Source of the DNA: Luzula sylvatica
Lineage: Eukaryota; Streptophyta; Magnoliopsida; Poales; Juncaceae
Length of the DNA stretch: 64,000 bases
NCBI GenBank assembly: GCA_946800325.1
Contig: OX326958.1
Coordinates: 29,242,914-29,306,913 of the forward strand
Direction: 5' to 3'
The number at the start of each line of letters is the position of its first letter. The stretch's first letter is position 1. Below, in pieces: positions 43,127 to 55,794 of the stretch. The notes beneath the pieces are model-generated. The model saw only the letters and a program-made list of their open reading frames with translations. It was not told the DNA's origin and made no database searches. Position numbers and translations under genes: made by a program.

Positions 43127-43889
43127 TTATTTTGAATCTCTTACTAGCTAGAATATATTTGTTTATACAAATTTACACTGCAAAATGCAATCAAATATTT
43201 TAAACAATTCATCAAAAACTGACACGTGGCTCATATTGTATATGCTCTCTCCATGTTTTTCTTCTCTTCATTTCATTAATTTCAAGCTTCAAAAAAATAT
43301 CCATGGCAGAGAAAAAGAAAAATAAAAAGAGAAAAAAGGTGATGCACGAGACGAAGAAGGCAATCGCGTGAGGCGGAGCAAGAAAAGGCAATAGCGCAAG
43401 ACGGAGCAGACGATGTCGTGAGGCAGAGCGGGCCATGACGCGAGTATAGTGGTCGACAACAAAGGTTGTATGGAGCTTCCTAAATATTATTACTTATTTT
43501 TAATTTTTTAATGTAATTATTTTTTATGATCTTTCTAAATAATAATGTTTTATTGTAATTATTGTAATTTATCTCATTATTAATAATTGGGTAAAGTGAT
43601 GTATTATTTTTTTGATTAAATATTTGCAATTTGTGTATTGCTTCTTTGTATAATACATATAGTACATCTATAATTTATTGATATACATGTTATATACAAT
43701 GTAGGAAAATATTTTTTTGAAATCAATCCTTAATGTTCGTAAAATACGCTACTATTTAGCTGTCTGGATTATATCATAAAACATGTTGCGTTTCATGGAA
43801 GAAAAATTCACCAAAACATAAGAATCATAAGAAAATAGGTCACTATTTTTTTCACAACGAACCCGCGAATAGCGCGGGTACCACGCTAG
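43127..43889 (+). mobile_element. Helitron-like 3' end directly right of the previous one
   Basis: CCCGCGAATAGCGCGGG at 43862-43878 is a hairpin followed by TACCACG and CTAG, ending at 43889. CACGTGGCTC near 43222 corresponds to the motif near the 5' end of the sister elements, so the element probably starts between 43127 and 43200. The next base after CTAG is C, not T, which is less typical. Confidence 0.5.
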
Positions 43890-44039
43890 CAATTGTATAA
43901 TTTCGAGTAAACATGGGTACGAGAGGGAGCTGGGTCTGGGAGTATGGTTAGATAGATATGGTGAGAGAAGATGTTTTTCATCATTCACATTTCACATACA
44001 AATGTATGATGATAGGTCGTAACTAAATAGTATTTATAA

Positions 44040-45683
44040 TTCTTTTTTCCTTCAAAAAAAAAAAATCAAATTATTCTTATTCTCTACATCCTATTGATTT
44101 GCAAATAAAACTTAGGGTCGGAAAATTTTAAATAATTTAATATGACCTCGTACCTTTTGTGTGAAAACTGAAAATAGTAAAAGCATGGTTTCACACAGTC
44201 ATATACTTAAGCATATATTATAGATGACCTTTCATGCAAAATACATTGTTGACGAGTTTTTATGAATTATTTTTTTAAACAATAACATAAAACAGACGAT
44301 GTTTTGCAACTACTATTAAATTTACATATTTAAAAATAACAATATCATTTGATATGTGCTTTACAAGTTTACAAATCTATTTATGTTTGGATATGTGAAA
44401 TATTCCATTTTATTTTATTAATTTTTGAAAAATCTTATTGTCAAAGTTTTATATTAAAAACACCACTATAATCTAATTTGTATTGTGTAGTATTCTGACA
44501 AGCACCTGTTTAAAGTACTAATAATAATACTGAAATATAAAAATATGCATTATTTTGTTGCATTGTCTTTTTTACATAATTATGTTCATAAAATTCCTGC
44601 TAGAGAAAATGTTCTGTTGGAACTATGCTAGAATAAATATTTTACTAAATTATATAGATTATTTATCTTTTATTTATAATCATATTTAATCATATATATT
44701 ATATCACATAATAAGCAATCTTACGCGAAACAATGTCATTCAAGATTTTGTAATGGCCATATAAAAAGTTCTTTTATCTGTAATGGCTTTTGTGGCCTAT
44801 TTTCTTATTTTCTTATTTCAAGGTTTTGTAATATGAGACAATGTAATTGGTTTTCTTTATTTAACGCGAAACACCTAGTGAATGATAATAGTTGATGTGA
44901 TTAATGTGGGATAATATGACCTTGAAGAATATTCAAAACTAATTGTAAAATAAAAGACACATAAATATGTACACAAAAATATATAGTGATCATAAAAATA
45001 ATTGTTTTAAGCAATAGGTTAAGAATTGTCATATATTATAATTGAATGATTAATTTGAAATGATTGTGATGGTGTCAAACAATAAAATTGTTACAATGTA
45101 AGTGAAATTGAAACATAAACGGTTGGATTTAAACATGAGTATCCCTGATAAAAGAAATGAAAGAAAAGATAGAGGAGGGAAAGAACGATAATAGAAAAAA
45201 TAATTCAAAAAGTTATACGTGTTCTCGAGAACGCCTCCTATGCCCCTCCGGAAGGACTGGTCAAGATCGCACCCCAAATTTTGACATAGGTCATTGGTGT
45301 CCATTTGCACATCTTACGATTTTGAACTCAATTAGCTGACATGATCATTGTATGAAAAATTGTCGAAAATTTGCTTTATGCTTCGGGTTGTTATCTCTGG
45401 CCAAATACAGTGCAAGAACTACAATCTTCTGTGAATTTATTAAGCATATAGTTAAATGGAACTTTGTTTTGATTTCCTCTAATTTCCCATTCAAAATTAC
45501 TACCAATAACAAAACAAAATTATTCTGAATTTCTCTCATCATCTTGATTTCCAATGATTTCCAATGCGAGAAGTGCATTTACATTCACTTATTTTTATAT
45601 TATAACTTCGATCTCATACTTTGTGTGTGAAAGAAAGCAATAACATGATTTGTGCAAAATGCATTATGAATGAGTATCATGCA
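44040..45683. repeat. Long dispersed duplication, right copy
   Basis: 44040-45140 matches 28440-29480, and 45290-45683 matches 32190-32620. The two parts are therefore adjacent here but 2.7 kb apart in the left copy, where the dTMP kinase fragment and a SINE lie between. No gene is seen. Confidence 0.7.
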
Positions 45684-45924
45684 GGAGCATTTGTAACAGT
45701 AATTCTGTTTGGAATTTTATTTTTTTGAGAAATAATCCAGTTTTGATAAATATTTCAAAACTGATCGAATTTTAAATATTCGGTACCAATTGATTTTAAA
45801 AACCTGCCTAATTAGTTGAGTTAAACAAAATTAAATTACAGATTTTACAAATTTCAAAAATTCATCCGGTTTGTTCCGTTGAGAAATTATGAAATGTGGG
45901 CTGATATATGTACCCAAGTTTTAT

Positions 45925-46634
45925 CCCCATATTTTAATATTTTGATTACAACATTTAATTAACATGATGACTATCACATATTATATAATTAAGAATCAAT
46001 TATTATAATTAAAATTCATTTGAATTAATAGATTTGAAATAAATTTTAATTAATTGTTAATCATTTTTTTTAATTATCATGCTAATTAAATGGGGTTAAT
46101 TAGAACATAAAACTTTGGTGATGATATCTTGGAGCTAAGTAAAATATTCCCTTCCATCGTGACAGCCCCATATTTTAATATTTTGATTACAACATTTAAT
46201 TAACATGATGACTATCACATGTTATATAATTAAGAATCAATTATTATAATTAAAATTCATTTGAATTAATAGATTTGAAATAAATTTTAATTAATTGTTA
46301 ATCATTTTTTTTAATTATCATGCTAATTAAATGGGGTTAATTAGAACATAAAACTTTGGTGATGATATCTTGGAGCTAAGTAAAATATTCCCTTCCATCG
46401 AGACAGCCCCATATTTTAATATTTTGATTACAACATTTAATTAACATGATGACTATCACATATTATATAATTAAGAATCAATTATTATAATTAAAATTCA
46501 TTTGAAATAAATTTTAATTAATTGTTAATCATTTTTTTTTAATTATCATGCTAATTAAATGGGGTTAATTAGAACATAAAACTTTGGTGATGATATCTTG
46601 GAGCTAAGTAAAATATTCCCTTCCATCGTGACAG
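45925..46634. repeat. Tandem triplication of a 241-bp unit
   Basis: Units start at 45925, 46166 and 46407, each with CCCCATATTTTAATATTTTG and ending CTTCCATCG(T/A)GACAG. The first two are nearly identical; the third lacks about 15 bases (AATTAATAGATTTG region). A single diverged inverted copy at about 46800-47000 belongs to the opposite arm of the enclosing element, so the triplication is younger than the insertion or at least than the palindrome. Confidence 0.93.
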
Positions 46635-46649
46635 ACTTTGTGCAGGAAA

Positions 46650-46800
46650 TTCAATAATTACCACCAGCGCATGTAGCGTCATGGATGGTATTAGGGGCTA
46701 CTATACATGAGACCTGGGTTCGAACCCGGTCGGGAACAAGGGCAAAAAACTAGGGTAGTCTAGTAGGATAGGGTACTTAGCCCCAAGGTTTCATGCCTTC
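46650..46800. repeat. tRNA-like / SINE-like segment in the loop of the Mutator-like element
   Basis: GGTTCGAACCC at 46717-46727 is a perfect B-box, and TAGCGTCATGG about 45 bases before it could be an A-box. No cloverleaf can be drawn around it, so it is not a tRNA gene. A SINE head captured by the element is the likely origin. Confidence 0.4.
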
Positions 46801-47380
46801 ATCATTACAATTTATATGTTCTAATTAGCCCATTTAATCAGCGTGATAAATAAAAAAAATGATTTAATTTTTTTTTAATAGTAATTCAATTTTTTTAACT
46901 CAAATAAATATGTATTAATTGATTGTTAGTTATATAATATGTGATATTTACTATGTTAACTAAATGTATTATTCAAAATATAAAAAATATAGGGACAAAA
47001 TTTGGACAGAGTATCAGCCCAATTTTCATGAATTGTCATCCGGATTATAAAACCCGGTGGTTTTTAAAAGTTTTACAATGTTTGTTTAAGTGTTGTTTAA
47101 TTTGATTAATTAGACGAGTTTTTAAAATCAGTTGGTACCTGATTTTTAAAATTCGGTATAGATTAGTTTTGAAATATCTTTTAAAATTAGGTTATTTTTC
47201 GAATTTTTTTTCCGAATAGGATAAATGCTTCTATCATGCATTGGGCTTGCAATAGAGTATTGCGTACAGATACTCATTATGGACCAATATTCAGGCCCAA
47301 AGAGTTGTGGCTCACTTACTTATCCATACCAAATCCTTCTTTCCTTCCACTTATCATTAGATTCACTACTACGAATTACA

Positions 47381-47841
47381 ATGCTATCGTGGGGTTTGAA
47401 GAGCTTCCTGTTCAGCTCCCCCCAGCTCTCTCTTCTCCAAATTGCAAAAAGACGAGACGGGGCGAGGCTTTTCAACCTTCCGAGGGCAAAGAAACCCGGT
47501 TCCGGCGAATCCAACAAAACTCTCTCTTCTTCCTTTCAGTTTTCTAAGGCATTCGTTACTAAATCTGCTCTTGTCATTTTTGCCCTCGGATTCGTCGATG
47601 CGGGGTACGTAGATCATTCTCCATCTCTTAAATTAATATATCGATGTAATTCAATTAGATCGCATAAATTCTTCGACTAATTAAATATTGAAATATATTT
47701 AGGTATAGCGGAGACTGGTCGCGGATAGGCGTTCTTTCGAAAGAAACCGAGGAGCTGCTGAAGCTTGCTGCTTATCTAGTCGTGCCATTTTGTATTTTCA
47801 TTATATTTTCGGTTTCGAAAGAAAGTAATACTTCGAATTGA
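47381..47841 (+). CDS. Small chloroplast-type membrane protein, 2 exons
   Basis: Exons 47381-47604 and 47703-47841 give 120 residues. I start at MLSWGLKSFL; a start further upstream at 47225 is in frame but lies in repeat DNA. The first 50 residues are basic and Ser-rich without acidic runs, fitting a plastid transit peptide. Then come FVTKSALVIFALGFVDAGYS, DWSRIGVLSKETEELLKLAA and a second hydrophobic stretch, YLVVPFCIFIIFSVS. I believe this is a plant-specific family of unknown function (I recall DUF7887, not verified). Two probable membrane segments suggest a thylakoid or envelope protein. Function unknown. Confidence 0.65.
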
Positions 47842-49974
47842 TCTGCATTACATAATAGAATATAATTCAAGTCCGTCTATATCAATTTCTTCCAATTTAG
47901 CAGAGATCTCGCTTGAGCGGGGACCAGGAACAGTTTTTTAATTTACTCTTGTTTCTCATTCAAATTTACCGAAGCAAATAAAGCCAAATTATTCTTAATT
48001 TCTATCATCATTTTGCCGCGCAATAATGCAAATTAAGATTGCATCGAAATTGAATATTTATGTCGGACATTCAAAGAAGCACAAATAATGCTATAATATA
48101 TACATTAATGCAAAAATTGAGCGAGGCTATCGCCTCCTCCTTCAATTTTTTTTTCTTCACTATATACATACATACATACATATTTTTCATGTAATTAGGT
48201 AAGAAACATAATATTTTTGGGACCTTTAAAAATAGAAACATCAAAACAACACAAGCACATGTAGCTCGTCATAATTATAGCTTATTAATTTCAATCCAGA
48301 CATTCATTGCAATAAATAAAACACCGTATTCTCCAATACGCAGAATCATTACAGTACATGATAGTGATATCGACAGTAATTTTTTTTTTTTACCACACAA
48401 AAAATAAACATTTAAAATTAGAAAAATAAATTCACTATAAATTACTATTTCAAGCTGAAGGTATCCTGTCTATTCTCATGCCAGAAATAGATGTTATGAT
48501 TAATTTAATTTTTATTTTTGTAAACTATAGAAATATCTTAAATTTTGTGGTGATCTATTTGGTGAAATATAATAATCTGCTTTTTTATGTTTGTGAAAGA
48601 AAATGAGAAAGCTGCAAATGTAACAAACTGAGTTGTGAGTTGGCACCTGGTCCCTTTGTACTCATGCATAATTAATCACAACAAAACGAAAAAAGGACCA
48701 ACTAAGATCACAAACTATTAATTGCATTTTGTATATTTTCACAAAAACCTTACGAGAAGGTCATGAAGAAAATGCAAAATTGATTATTCATACAAATAGA
48801 ATGAGTCGTGTTATTAGTTGCTTCGGCAGCGTAAATAACGATTCGCATGAACTTCTTTTACTCGAACAAAAGAAAGTTAACGAAATCAATGCAAACTAGG
48901 ATGAACTCTTTCAAAAATGATTTTAGTTGCAATGCTTAAAAAGTTAGATATCGGAGGATAAACCAACTGAAAACAAAAAATATTACCGGCAATTTGTGTT
49001 CTAAAAGGCGATTGAACCATTTATTTAATTAATACATGACAATCATTAATTGATGGTATGGTTCGTTATTCGTTATCGTTGGTTGAGGGAGCTCCGCGCT
49101 TAGTGAAAGACTGTGTCAAGTTATTCCGATTTAGTGAATGCTGCACCGGTTCCGATTCAAGGATGTATGTTTGAAAAATGACATGTAAGATTCTGATGCA
49201 CTTATTAGTACGAGTGACTGAGCGAGAGATATTTTATAAGTTTTTTCGGTAATAGACGAACATAATCACCTTCCTGATAGTAGTTCAACCTTAAAATTAG
49301 TAAATCATGATATGTTCTTAAATATCAGTCACTTCCTTAGAATATTAAATCATGATGTGTTGTGTCATTTGTGTAATATTATTATTAAAAAAACATTAAA
49401 AAAATATGTGATATTGAAACAAAAGTAAATGGTATTGAAAAATACATGTACGAATATACTAATATTAAATATAGTATAAATTGTGATTAAGAATATATAT
49501 GTTATGTATTTTCATAGATGTATATTTTTACTTAAAAATGTATAATGATCATGTATAAATACATTGTTGTCGAAAAATAAATATCACATCTAAAGAAACT
49601 ATAATGCAAAAAAATATTGTATTTAAAAAATCACCACACTTTAAAAAATATATGACACAACTAGAAAATTTATATACCACGTATAAAAGTTATACGGTAC
49701 ATTTAAAAATGTTTACTTCAGAAGATGTAAATTAAAACATATTTTGTACTTCAAAATGTACATCACGTATTTGAAATTACACATAACACAATTTTATATT
49801 GAATTGTGATGTATGTCCTCTAATGTTCTTCCCCACAATCTTTGATGACATGACAGGGAATGTATTTAGTTAAATTGATTATTACTTTTAATTGAATGAA
49901 TTAACGGTTAATTGATCGTTTAGTTTAATTGACATGTCAATTAATATGTATTAATATTAACATATTAAAATGAA
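47842..49974. other. Intergenic DNA
   Basis: No gene is visible. 47887-47990 matches about 39330-39420. The rest is AT-rich and includes short TACATA repeats near 48170. Confidence 0.5.
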
Positions 49975-50108
49975 ATCAATGAACATATATCTCGGTTGGT
50001 TGAGTGCGAGACACAAAAAATCATATGTTGTGAGAGTTTGTGAATTCAAGTCTTATTAACATCAATTGATAAATGATATATAAATCTTCTCAATTTATTA
50101 TTAAAAAA
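49975..50108 (+). mobile_element. SINE with 16-bp target duplication
   Basis: AACATATTAAAATGAA occurs at 49959-49974 and again at 50109-50124. The 134-bp body has TCTCGGTTGGTTGAGTGCG, an A-box-like start, AAATCATATGTTGTGAGAG, GAATTCAAGTCTTATT as B-box region, and an A/T-rich tail. The copy at 30202-30325 shares the core. It lies about 0.5 kb upstream of the CNGC2-type gene. Confidence 0.78.
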
Positions 50109-50480
50109 AACATATTAAAATGAATTGGAATGTCAATTAATATTTAATTAAAACGTTAATCAGCTTATTTTGTCATCTCATAAGAATATTAAAATGAATT
50201 TGGGGCCAAATATATTTTCCCAATTCCAAACTGCACAAACATAGAATTCCCTCAAGCCGCATCATCGAGAAACTAGACCAGTAAGCCCAGCTCAGCAACT
50301 CACCTCACCTAAACAACTTCTCATAGCGGGTTCCACCAAGCCACGTGAATGCCAAACGAAACCATGATCTCTCTTTTTGTGTGGTAGTGGCCTGGCCATA
50401 GACACTCACACTCTCCTCTCTTCCTCTTTTTATACACCCTCATTGAACTCACAGAGATCAGGGAGAGAAGGAGATGAAAG

Positions 50481-53400
50481 ATGACTTCGACCTCTTCCTC
50501 CTCTTCCGGTACGAACACCATTGGAGCTTCCAGTTCGCCGGCTTTACCGGACTCCGCCATTTCTACCACGCCTCCTGCCAATTCCGCCTACCGGTACTTA
50601 AATGCGTCGTTCTTTTTTTATTTTACACTTCAAAGTTTACATTTATTTGATTTGATTTCTTCGCTTCCGAAGCTTCGTGCGGAATTTGAAGCAAAGGCTG
50701 CATAGGCTCTTCCCGTTCTCTAATCAACACGACTCCATTAATTACTCGTCCAACATCGGATCAAGATCGGGATTCGGATCCGGATCGGTATCTGAATGTT
50801 ACGCATGCACTCAACCCAGCGCGCCCGCTTTTCACTCGACCAGCTGTGAACACGCCCAAGTCGAAACCGAGTGGGAGGCTTGTGCCGGATCCTCCCTAAT
50901 TCCGATCCAAAACATAGACGACGTCAACTCCTCTCCTACAGAACAAATAAGGAGGAAGAAAAAGAAGAAACATACATGGATTTTCGGCTCCGTGCTCGAT
51001 CCGAGAAGTTCTAAAATACAACGATGGAACCGGGCTTTGTTGTTTGCACGTGCAGCTTCACTCGCGGCGGATCCGGTGTTCTTCTACGCCATTGGTGTTG
51101 GGTTGAAAAGTGATCTTTGTGGAGTAGGTACGAATCCGAATTTTTATACGATGCCGATGAGACTCGAACTTATAATCTCTTCAATATTATTTTATTATGT
51201 CAAATACTCAACCAACTGGAATATAAATATCATAAATTAGAGATTGGATCAATAATTTAACAATTATATATGTTTATCCACCATCAAGGTATGATTGGAG
51301 TATTCAATTGGATCGGGTCGATGGCGGCGGCCGTGCGAACGTGTGCGGATGTGGCGCTAGCAGGACACATCTGGGTGCAGTTGAGACTGGCTTACGTATC
51401 GAAAGAATCGCTCGTTATCGGATCGGGGAAGCTAGTTTGGGACCCGAAGATGATCGCGACACACTATGTGAGGAGTGACAAGGGGATTTGGTTTGATATT
51501 TTTGTTCTTCTTCCTCTTCCTCAGGTATTAGTGTTGTTTGCTTGCTTGATTTTCATAATTGTCCTTGTCCGTACAAACGTGGTTGGATTTATTTGCCCGT
51601 CTTTTTGAGTTTAGATGTTTTTTTAGATTAATGGTTTGAATGATATTTTAACTTTCTATGTGCAATCATTCTTCACTATTTGGATGCATGTAAGAGAGCA
51701 TTGATTGTGATAGATGGATCACGTTTGTGATCATGTAGTATCGTTCAATTTTATCAATTGGGTATTTGCAATCAATGATAGATGATTTTCACATTAATTG
51801 CACCTCTCTGACCATTTATTTTTGCATTTTGGAGGCCACATGTTTTTATTTATTTATTTTTAGAAAAAAGGAAGTAGTTGGTAAGTCGTGTTTTTATCAT
51901 TTATTATTTTGTTATATACTTTAATGGGAATGGCTAAGATACTCAATTAAGAATCATGAGTTTGATACTTAGGATTTTTTTTACTGTTGAATTTGATTTG
52001 AGATTTGTGATTTTTAGTGATATTTATATCCATTATTAATGATTTTCATAAAAATTTGTGTTCAACATTAAATGCACAAATCTGAAGCAAATTCAATAAT
52101 AAAAAAGTCTCAAGTATCAAACTCATGATACTTAATTAAGTATCTTAGTCATCCTCATATTTTAATATTATTTTGTTAACTAGTTCTTAAATAACATGAA
52201 TGAAATATTTATTTTAAATATTTCCACATCATAAATTTTAGTATTTTATAAATTGGGAATTGCTATTTTTACAAATTATTTGTTTCAAATTTCATTAAAT
52301 TAACCACGAAACAAATACAGCCCAGTTTTGACTATTTTTACAACTCGAATCACGCAATTAATTCTGTCTCTTTACCTATTTGAGAGAGAATGTAATGATA
52401 ACGGTTAATTATTGATATAATTATTATGGTCCTGTTGAATTAATGTTCCTCTAGTGGTTTGATGGCGAAATATATATACATATCTCTACCTGATTTATTA
52501 TGGATTCATTTTCCACCACGTATATATTTGACAAAAAAAATTCAAGTCCAATTATTTTGATAATTGGTTTGATTTTAGGACAATTATTAATTTTCAAATC
52601 TTAATCATGCAGATTATTTTCTGGTCGATCCTGCCGAAAATAATAGCAGGAGGAGATATCAAGCTCATAATTACAATACTGCTAGTCTTCTTCTTATTTC
52701 AGTATATTCCCAAAGCTTATCATAGTATATGCATGATGCGTAAAATGCAAAAAGTTACCGGTTTTATTTTCGGAACAATTTGGTGGGGTTTTTGCCTCAA
52801 TCTCATCGCGTACTTTATCGCCTCTCATGTCAGTATATTTATAAATATTACTTAATTATATAATATCAATTTATGAAATGTAATAATGAATGAATCGGAT
52901 TTAATTTAATTTCAGGTAGTGGGTGGTTGCTGGTATATTCTCGCAATACAGCGAGTAGTGTCGTGTTTCGAGCAACAATGCAAAATGAATAATAGTTGTG
53001 ACGTAATTTTGAGTGCGAATTATCATTTATCATGTACAGATAGTATGATTAACGCCGCAAACCAAACACTACAGAATTGTTTGTCAGGACAGGGCCCGTT
53101 CCGTTTTGGAATTTACGCAACGGCCCTTCCGGTTATCTCCAGTAGTTCTATTGCTGTCAAGATTCTTTACCCTATATTTTGGGGCCTCATGAACCTAAGG
53201 TAATTAATTAAAAATATAGCCGAATTATTACAATAAGAATTATATGACTTAATATTATTTTTGTTGTTAATTCGTAGCACTTTTGGTAATAATCTCGAGC
53301 CGACGAGCCAATGGTTAGAGGTGGTATTTAGCATCGTGACGTGTTTATGTGGATTGATGCTCTTCACTCTATTGATCGGAAATATTCAGGTATTTTCATC

Positions 53401-54540
53401 GGATTTTCCTTGTTATTGTTCAAATGACATACTGATTCAGTATAGGTATTCAAATCGTATTTTATAGTACGATGATAATTATAACAATGTGTTACCGTGA
53501 TTAACAAGTTATTTTTTTTATTTTTTGTTTGTGCAGGTGTTTTTGCATGCGGTGATGGCGAGGAAGAGAAAATTGCAGTTGAGGTGTCGAGACATGGAAT
53601 GGTGGATGAAGAGGAGACAACTGGCTTCTCCGCTGAGGCAGCGTGTCAGAAATTTTGAAAGGCAGAGATGGGGCGCAACAAGAGGAGAAGACGAGGTGGA
53701 TATTATAAAGGATTTGCCACAGGGTTTAAGACGAGATATTCGCCGTCATCTCTGTCTTGATCTCATCAAACAAGTATGATAACACAATTTAAACTCAATT
53801 ATTTTTTAATACCACTCGAAATTAAATTCATGACCTGTGATTTATTATGAATTTCAGGTCCCGTTATTTCAGCATTTGGACGATCTTATCCTTGAAAACA
53901 TTTGCGATCGTGTCAAGCACCTCGTCTACTCCAAGGATGAAAAGGTGCCCACATTTGCTTATTCTTAACTTGCAAACAATTTGGTCACCGTAACAACTAA
54001 TTAACATCGTTGTTATATCGAAACAAACAGGTGATAAGAGAAGGAGATCCGGTACAAAAAATGATATTTATAATCAAAGGGCGTCTAAAGAGCAGTCAAC
54101 TCTTAAGTAAAGGAATGGTGGCCACGTGTATGCTCGGCCCGGGGAGCTTCCTTGGAGACGAACTCCTTTCATGGTGTCTTCGCCGTCCTCCCATAGGCCG
54201 GTCTCACATCGAACGTTTACCAGCATCTTCAGCTGCATTCGTCAGTATCGAGCCAACTGAGGCCTTCGCTTTGGACGCTAATGATCTCCGATTCATAACA
54301 GATCATTTCAGGTACAAGTTTGGAAATGAGAAGTTGAAAAGAACGGCGCGGTATTACTCGTCGAATTGGCGTACTTGGGGCGCGGTGAACATACAGTTGG
54401 CGTGGCGCAGGTATAAGTCGAGAGACGTAGCGATTGATGTGCAGATGCTGATAACAGATCAATTGGGGGATAGTGATAGGCGTCTCCGTATGTGCGCGGC
54501 TATGTTCATGTCTCTCCGGCCTCACGACCATCTTGAATAG
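50481..54540 (+). CDS. CNGC2: Cyclic nucleotide-gated ion channel, CNGC2 type, 9 exons
   Basis: Exons: 50481-50593, 50673-51127, 51289-51524, 52613-52828, 52916-53199, 53278-53389, 53537-53773, 53858-53944, 54031-54540; 749 residues. CNGC2 marks are SECYACTQPSAPAFHSTSCE in the N-terminus, GSVLDPRS, QRWNRALLFAR before the first membrane span, and the C-terminal RPHDHLE. Six spans and a pore follow, then CRDMEWWMKRRQLASPLRQR, the phosphate-binding cassette GPGSFLGDELLSWCL, and an IQ motif in WGAVNIQLAWRR. The protein is a plasma-membrane calcium-permeable channel; Arabidopsis CNGC2 (DND1) acts in immunity and calcium homeostasis. The filter reads G-N-N at residues 438-440. Exon 2 follows a short acceptor (CCGAAG). 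A MITE lies in intron 3. Confidence 0.92.
51926..52156. mobile_element. MITE in CNGC2 intron 3 with 10-bp duplication
   Basis: The flanks ATACTTTAAT (51916-51925) and ATATTTTAAT (52157-52166) differ at one position. The left end GGGAATGGCTAAGATACT mirrors the right end, which closes AGTATCTTAGTCATCCTC; the arms continue with ATCATGAGTTTGATACTT. It is 231 bp, non-coding and probably Mutator-like. Confidence 0.8.
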
Positions 54541-54807
54541 AATGATGTAGAGACTCGAGAGAGAAAATAAAATATCATTTTACTATTTTTTCGCATTTTG
54601 CCCTATTCTATGATATATGTGGTAAGTGAACAAATTTCGATATATTGTCTGCATGCTTTACTTGCCACATGCAACAGAAATTAGGGCAAAGTGGGAGTCA
54701 AAATAAAGAAATACAATTATGGATAGTAAATATTGGTTTGGATTGGGGAAAGTATATTATTATTTTTTATTTTATTTTTCCTCTCTTTTTTGTTGAAAAG
54801 TAATAAG

Positions 54808-55262
54808 CTATGTTGCGCGGATACTTCAAAAATCAATCTGTATCGTATCGAATGCCGATACTCGTCGGATATGTATCGGATACTCCACATGGCATATTCG
54901 AATATTTTATTTCAAAATAATAGCGGATACTTCCCGGATACTTCTAACGTATAAATAAATGTACTTAAAAAATAAAAATAAAAAATTGAGATCGAAATAT
55001 ATGAGTAATCATATACGTAAATAACTAAATATTATAAACGTTTACTTAATAGCAAGTTATTTTTGTAAAAACAAACATTTAATATATTTTATGTAAAATA
55101 ATATATAATATATAAAAATATTAAATATATAAATTATAATTAATAAAATAATAAAAATTATATATAATAGACGTATCGTATTCTATGTTTTTTTTAAATA
55201 TCGTATTATCGTATTCGTATCGTGTCGGATACGATATCCGTATTCGTATCCGTGCAACACAG
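54808..55262. mobile_element. hAT-like short-motif MITE (family D)
   Basis: The flanks GTAATAAG (54800-54807) and GTGATAAG (55263-55270) differ at one of eight positions. The ends CTATGTTGCGCGGATAC and GTATCCGTGCAACACAG are a 17-bp inverted repeat with two mismatches. Next to each end are runs of CGGATAC / GTATCG motifs. The centre is AT-rich. Non-coding. A decayed relative lies at 16568-16718. Confidence 0.82.
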
Positions 55263-55794
55263 GTGATAAGTGAAGCTTGGATGTCTAGCCAACCAATTTC
55301 TCAAATATATCATTAATAAACATGAAAGACATGATTTTCTTGGCCTTTTTTTTTTCTTCTTTTTGGACTCCACCTTTTGCTAGGATATAAAATTGAAATT
55401 CAAAAAGATGAAAGAAAGCCGAATTGGGTCAGTTGATGGCAAACTTGGAAAGTGGGCCTAATTGATGCGTTCCTAGCCGGCGTGACAGGATGACGAAAGG
55501 TAAAATGAAGGCCATTCACGAAGAAACAAAGAGGGTAGTCCAGAAATAAATGTAAGTTTGACACTAATGACGTATTTTGTGGGGTTTACAAGTATGAAAA
55601 GTTTAGATTCACAAAATAAGTTATCTAGAATTAGAACTGAGTTTCTACAAAAGTATGGTTACCTAATAATAATAATAATAATGTTTCCAACAATCACTTG
55701 AATATCTAGGATTATCACTTTACGAGAACACACAAAGATAAAATGATAAACACAGAACATAACCACAAATCCAAATCAAATCGAATTCTTCCCT
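55263..55794. other. Intergenic DNA
   Basis: No gene is visible between the hAT-like element and the next Helitron-like element. Confidence 0.4.

Larger units (their letters stand above)
45684..47231. mobile_element. Mutator-like element, 1.55 kb, long TIRs, 9-bp duplication
   Basis: The flanks TATCATGCA (45675-45683 and 47232-47240) are identical, and the empty site is kept near 32620. The ends GGAGCATTTGTAACAG and its counterpart AAATGCTTC are the start of inverted arms that run several hundred bases: the TTCGGTACCAATTGATTTTA region at 45780 mirrors TCAGTTGGTACC at 47130, and CATCCGG at 45863 mirrors CATCCGG... at 47037. Inside are a triplicated 241-bp unit and a tRNA-like segment. No transposase is seen. 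Confidence 0.85.

Noticed and set aside
43212..43436. Minus-strand frame starting MARSASRHRLLRLALLPFLA, like a transit peptide
   Set aside because: It lies between two Helitron-like ends in GC-rich direct repeats (GAGGCGGAGC, CAAGACGGAGC), and ends without family similarity.
46650..46740. Possible tRNA gene around GGTTCGAACCC
   Set aside because: The B-box is perfect, but no acceptor stem or anticodon arm can be paired at the right distances.
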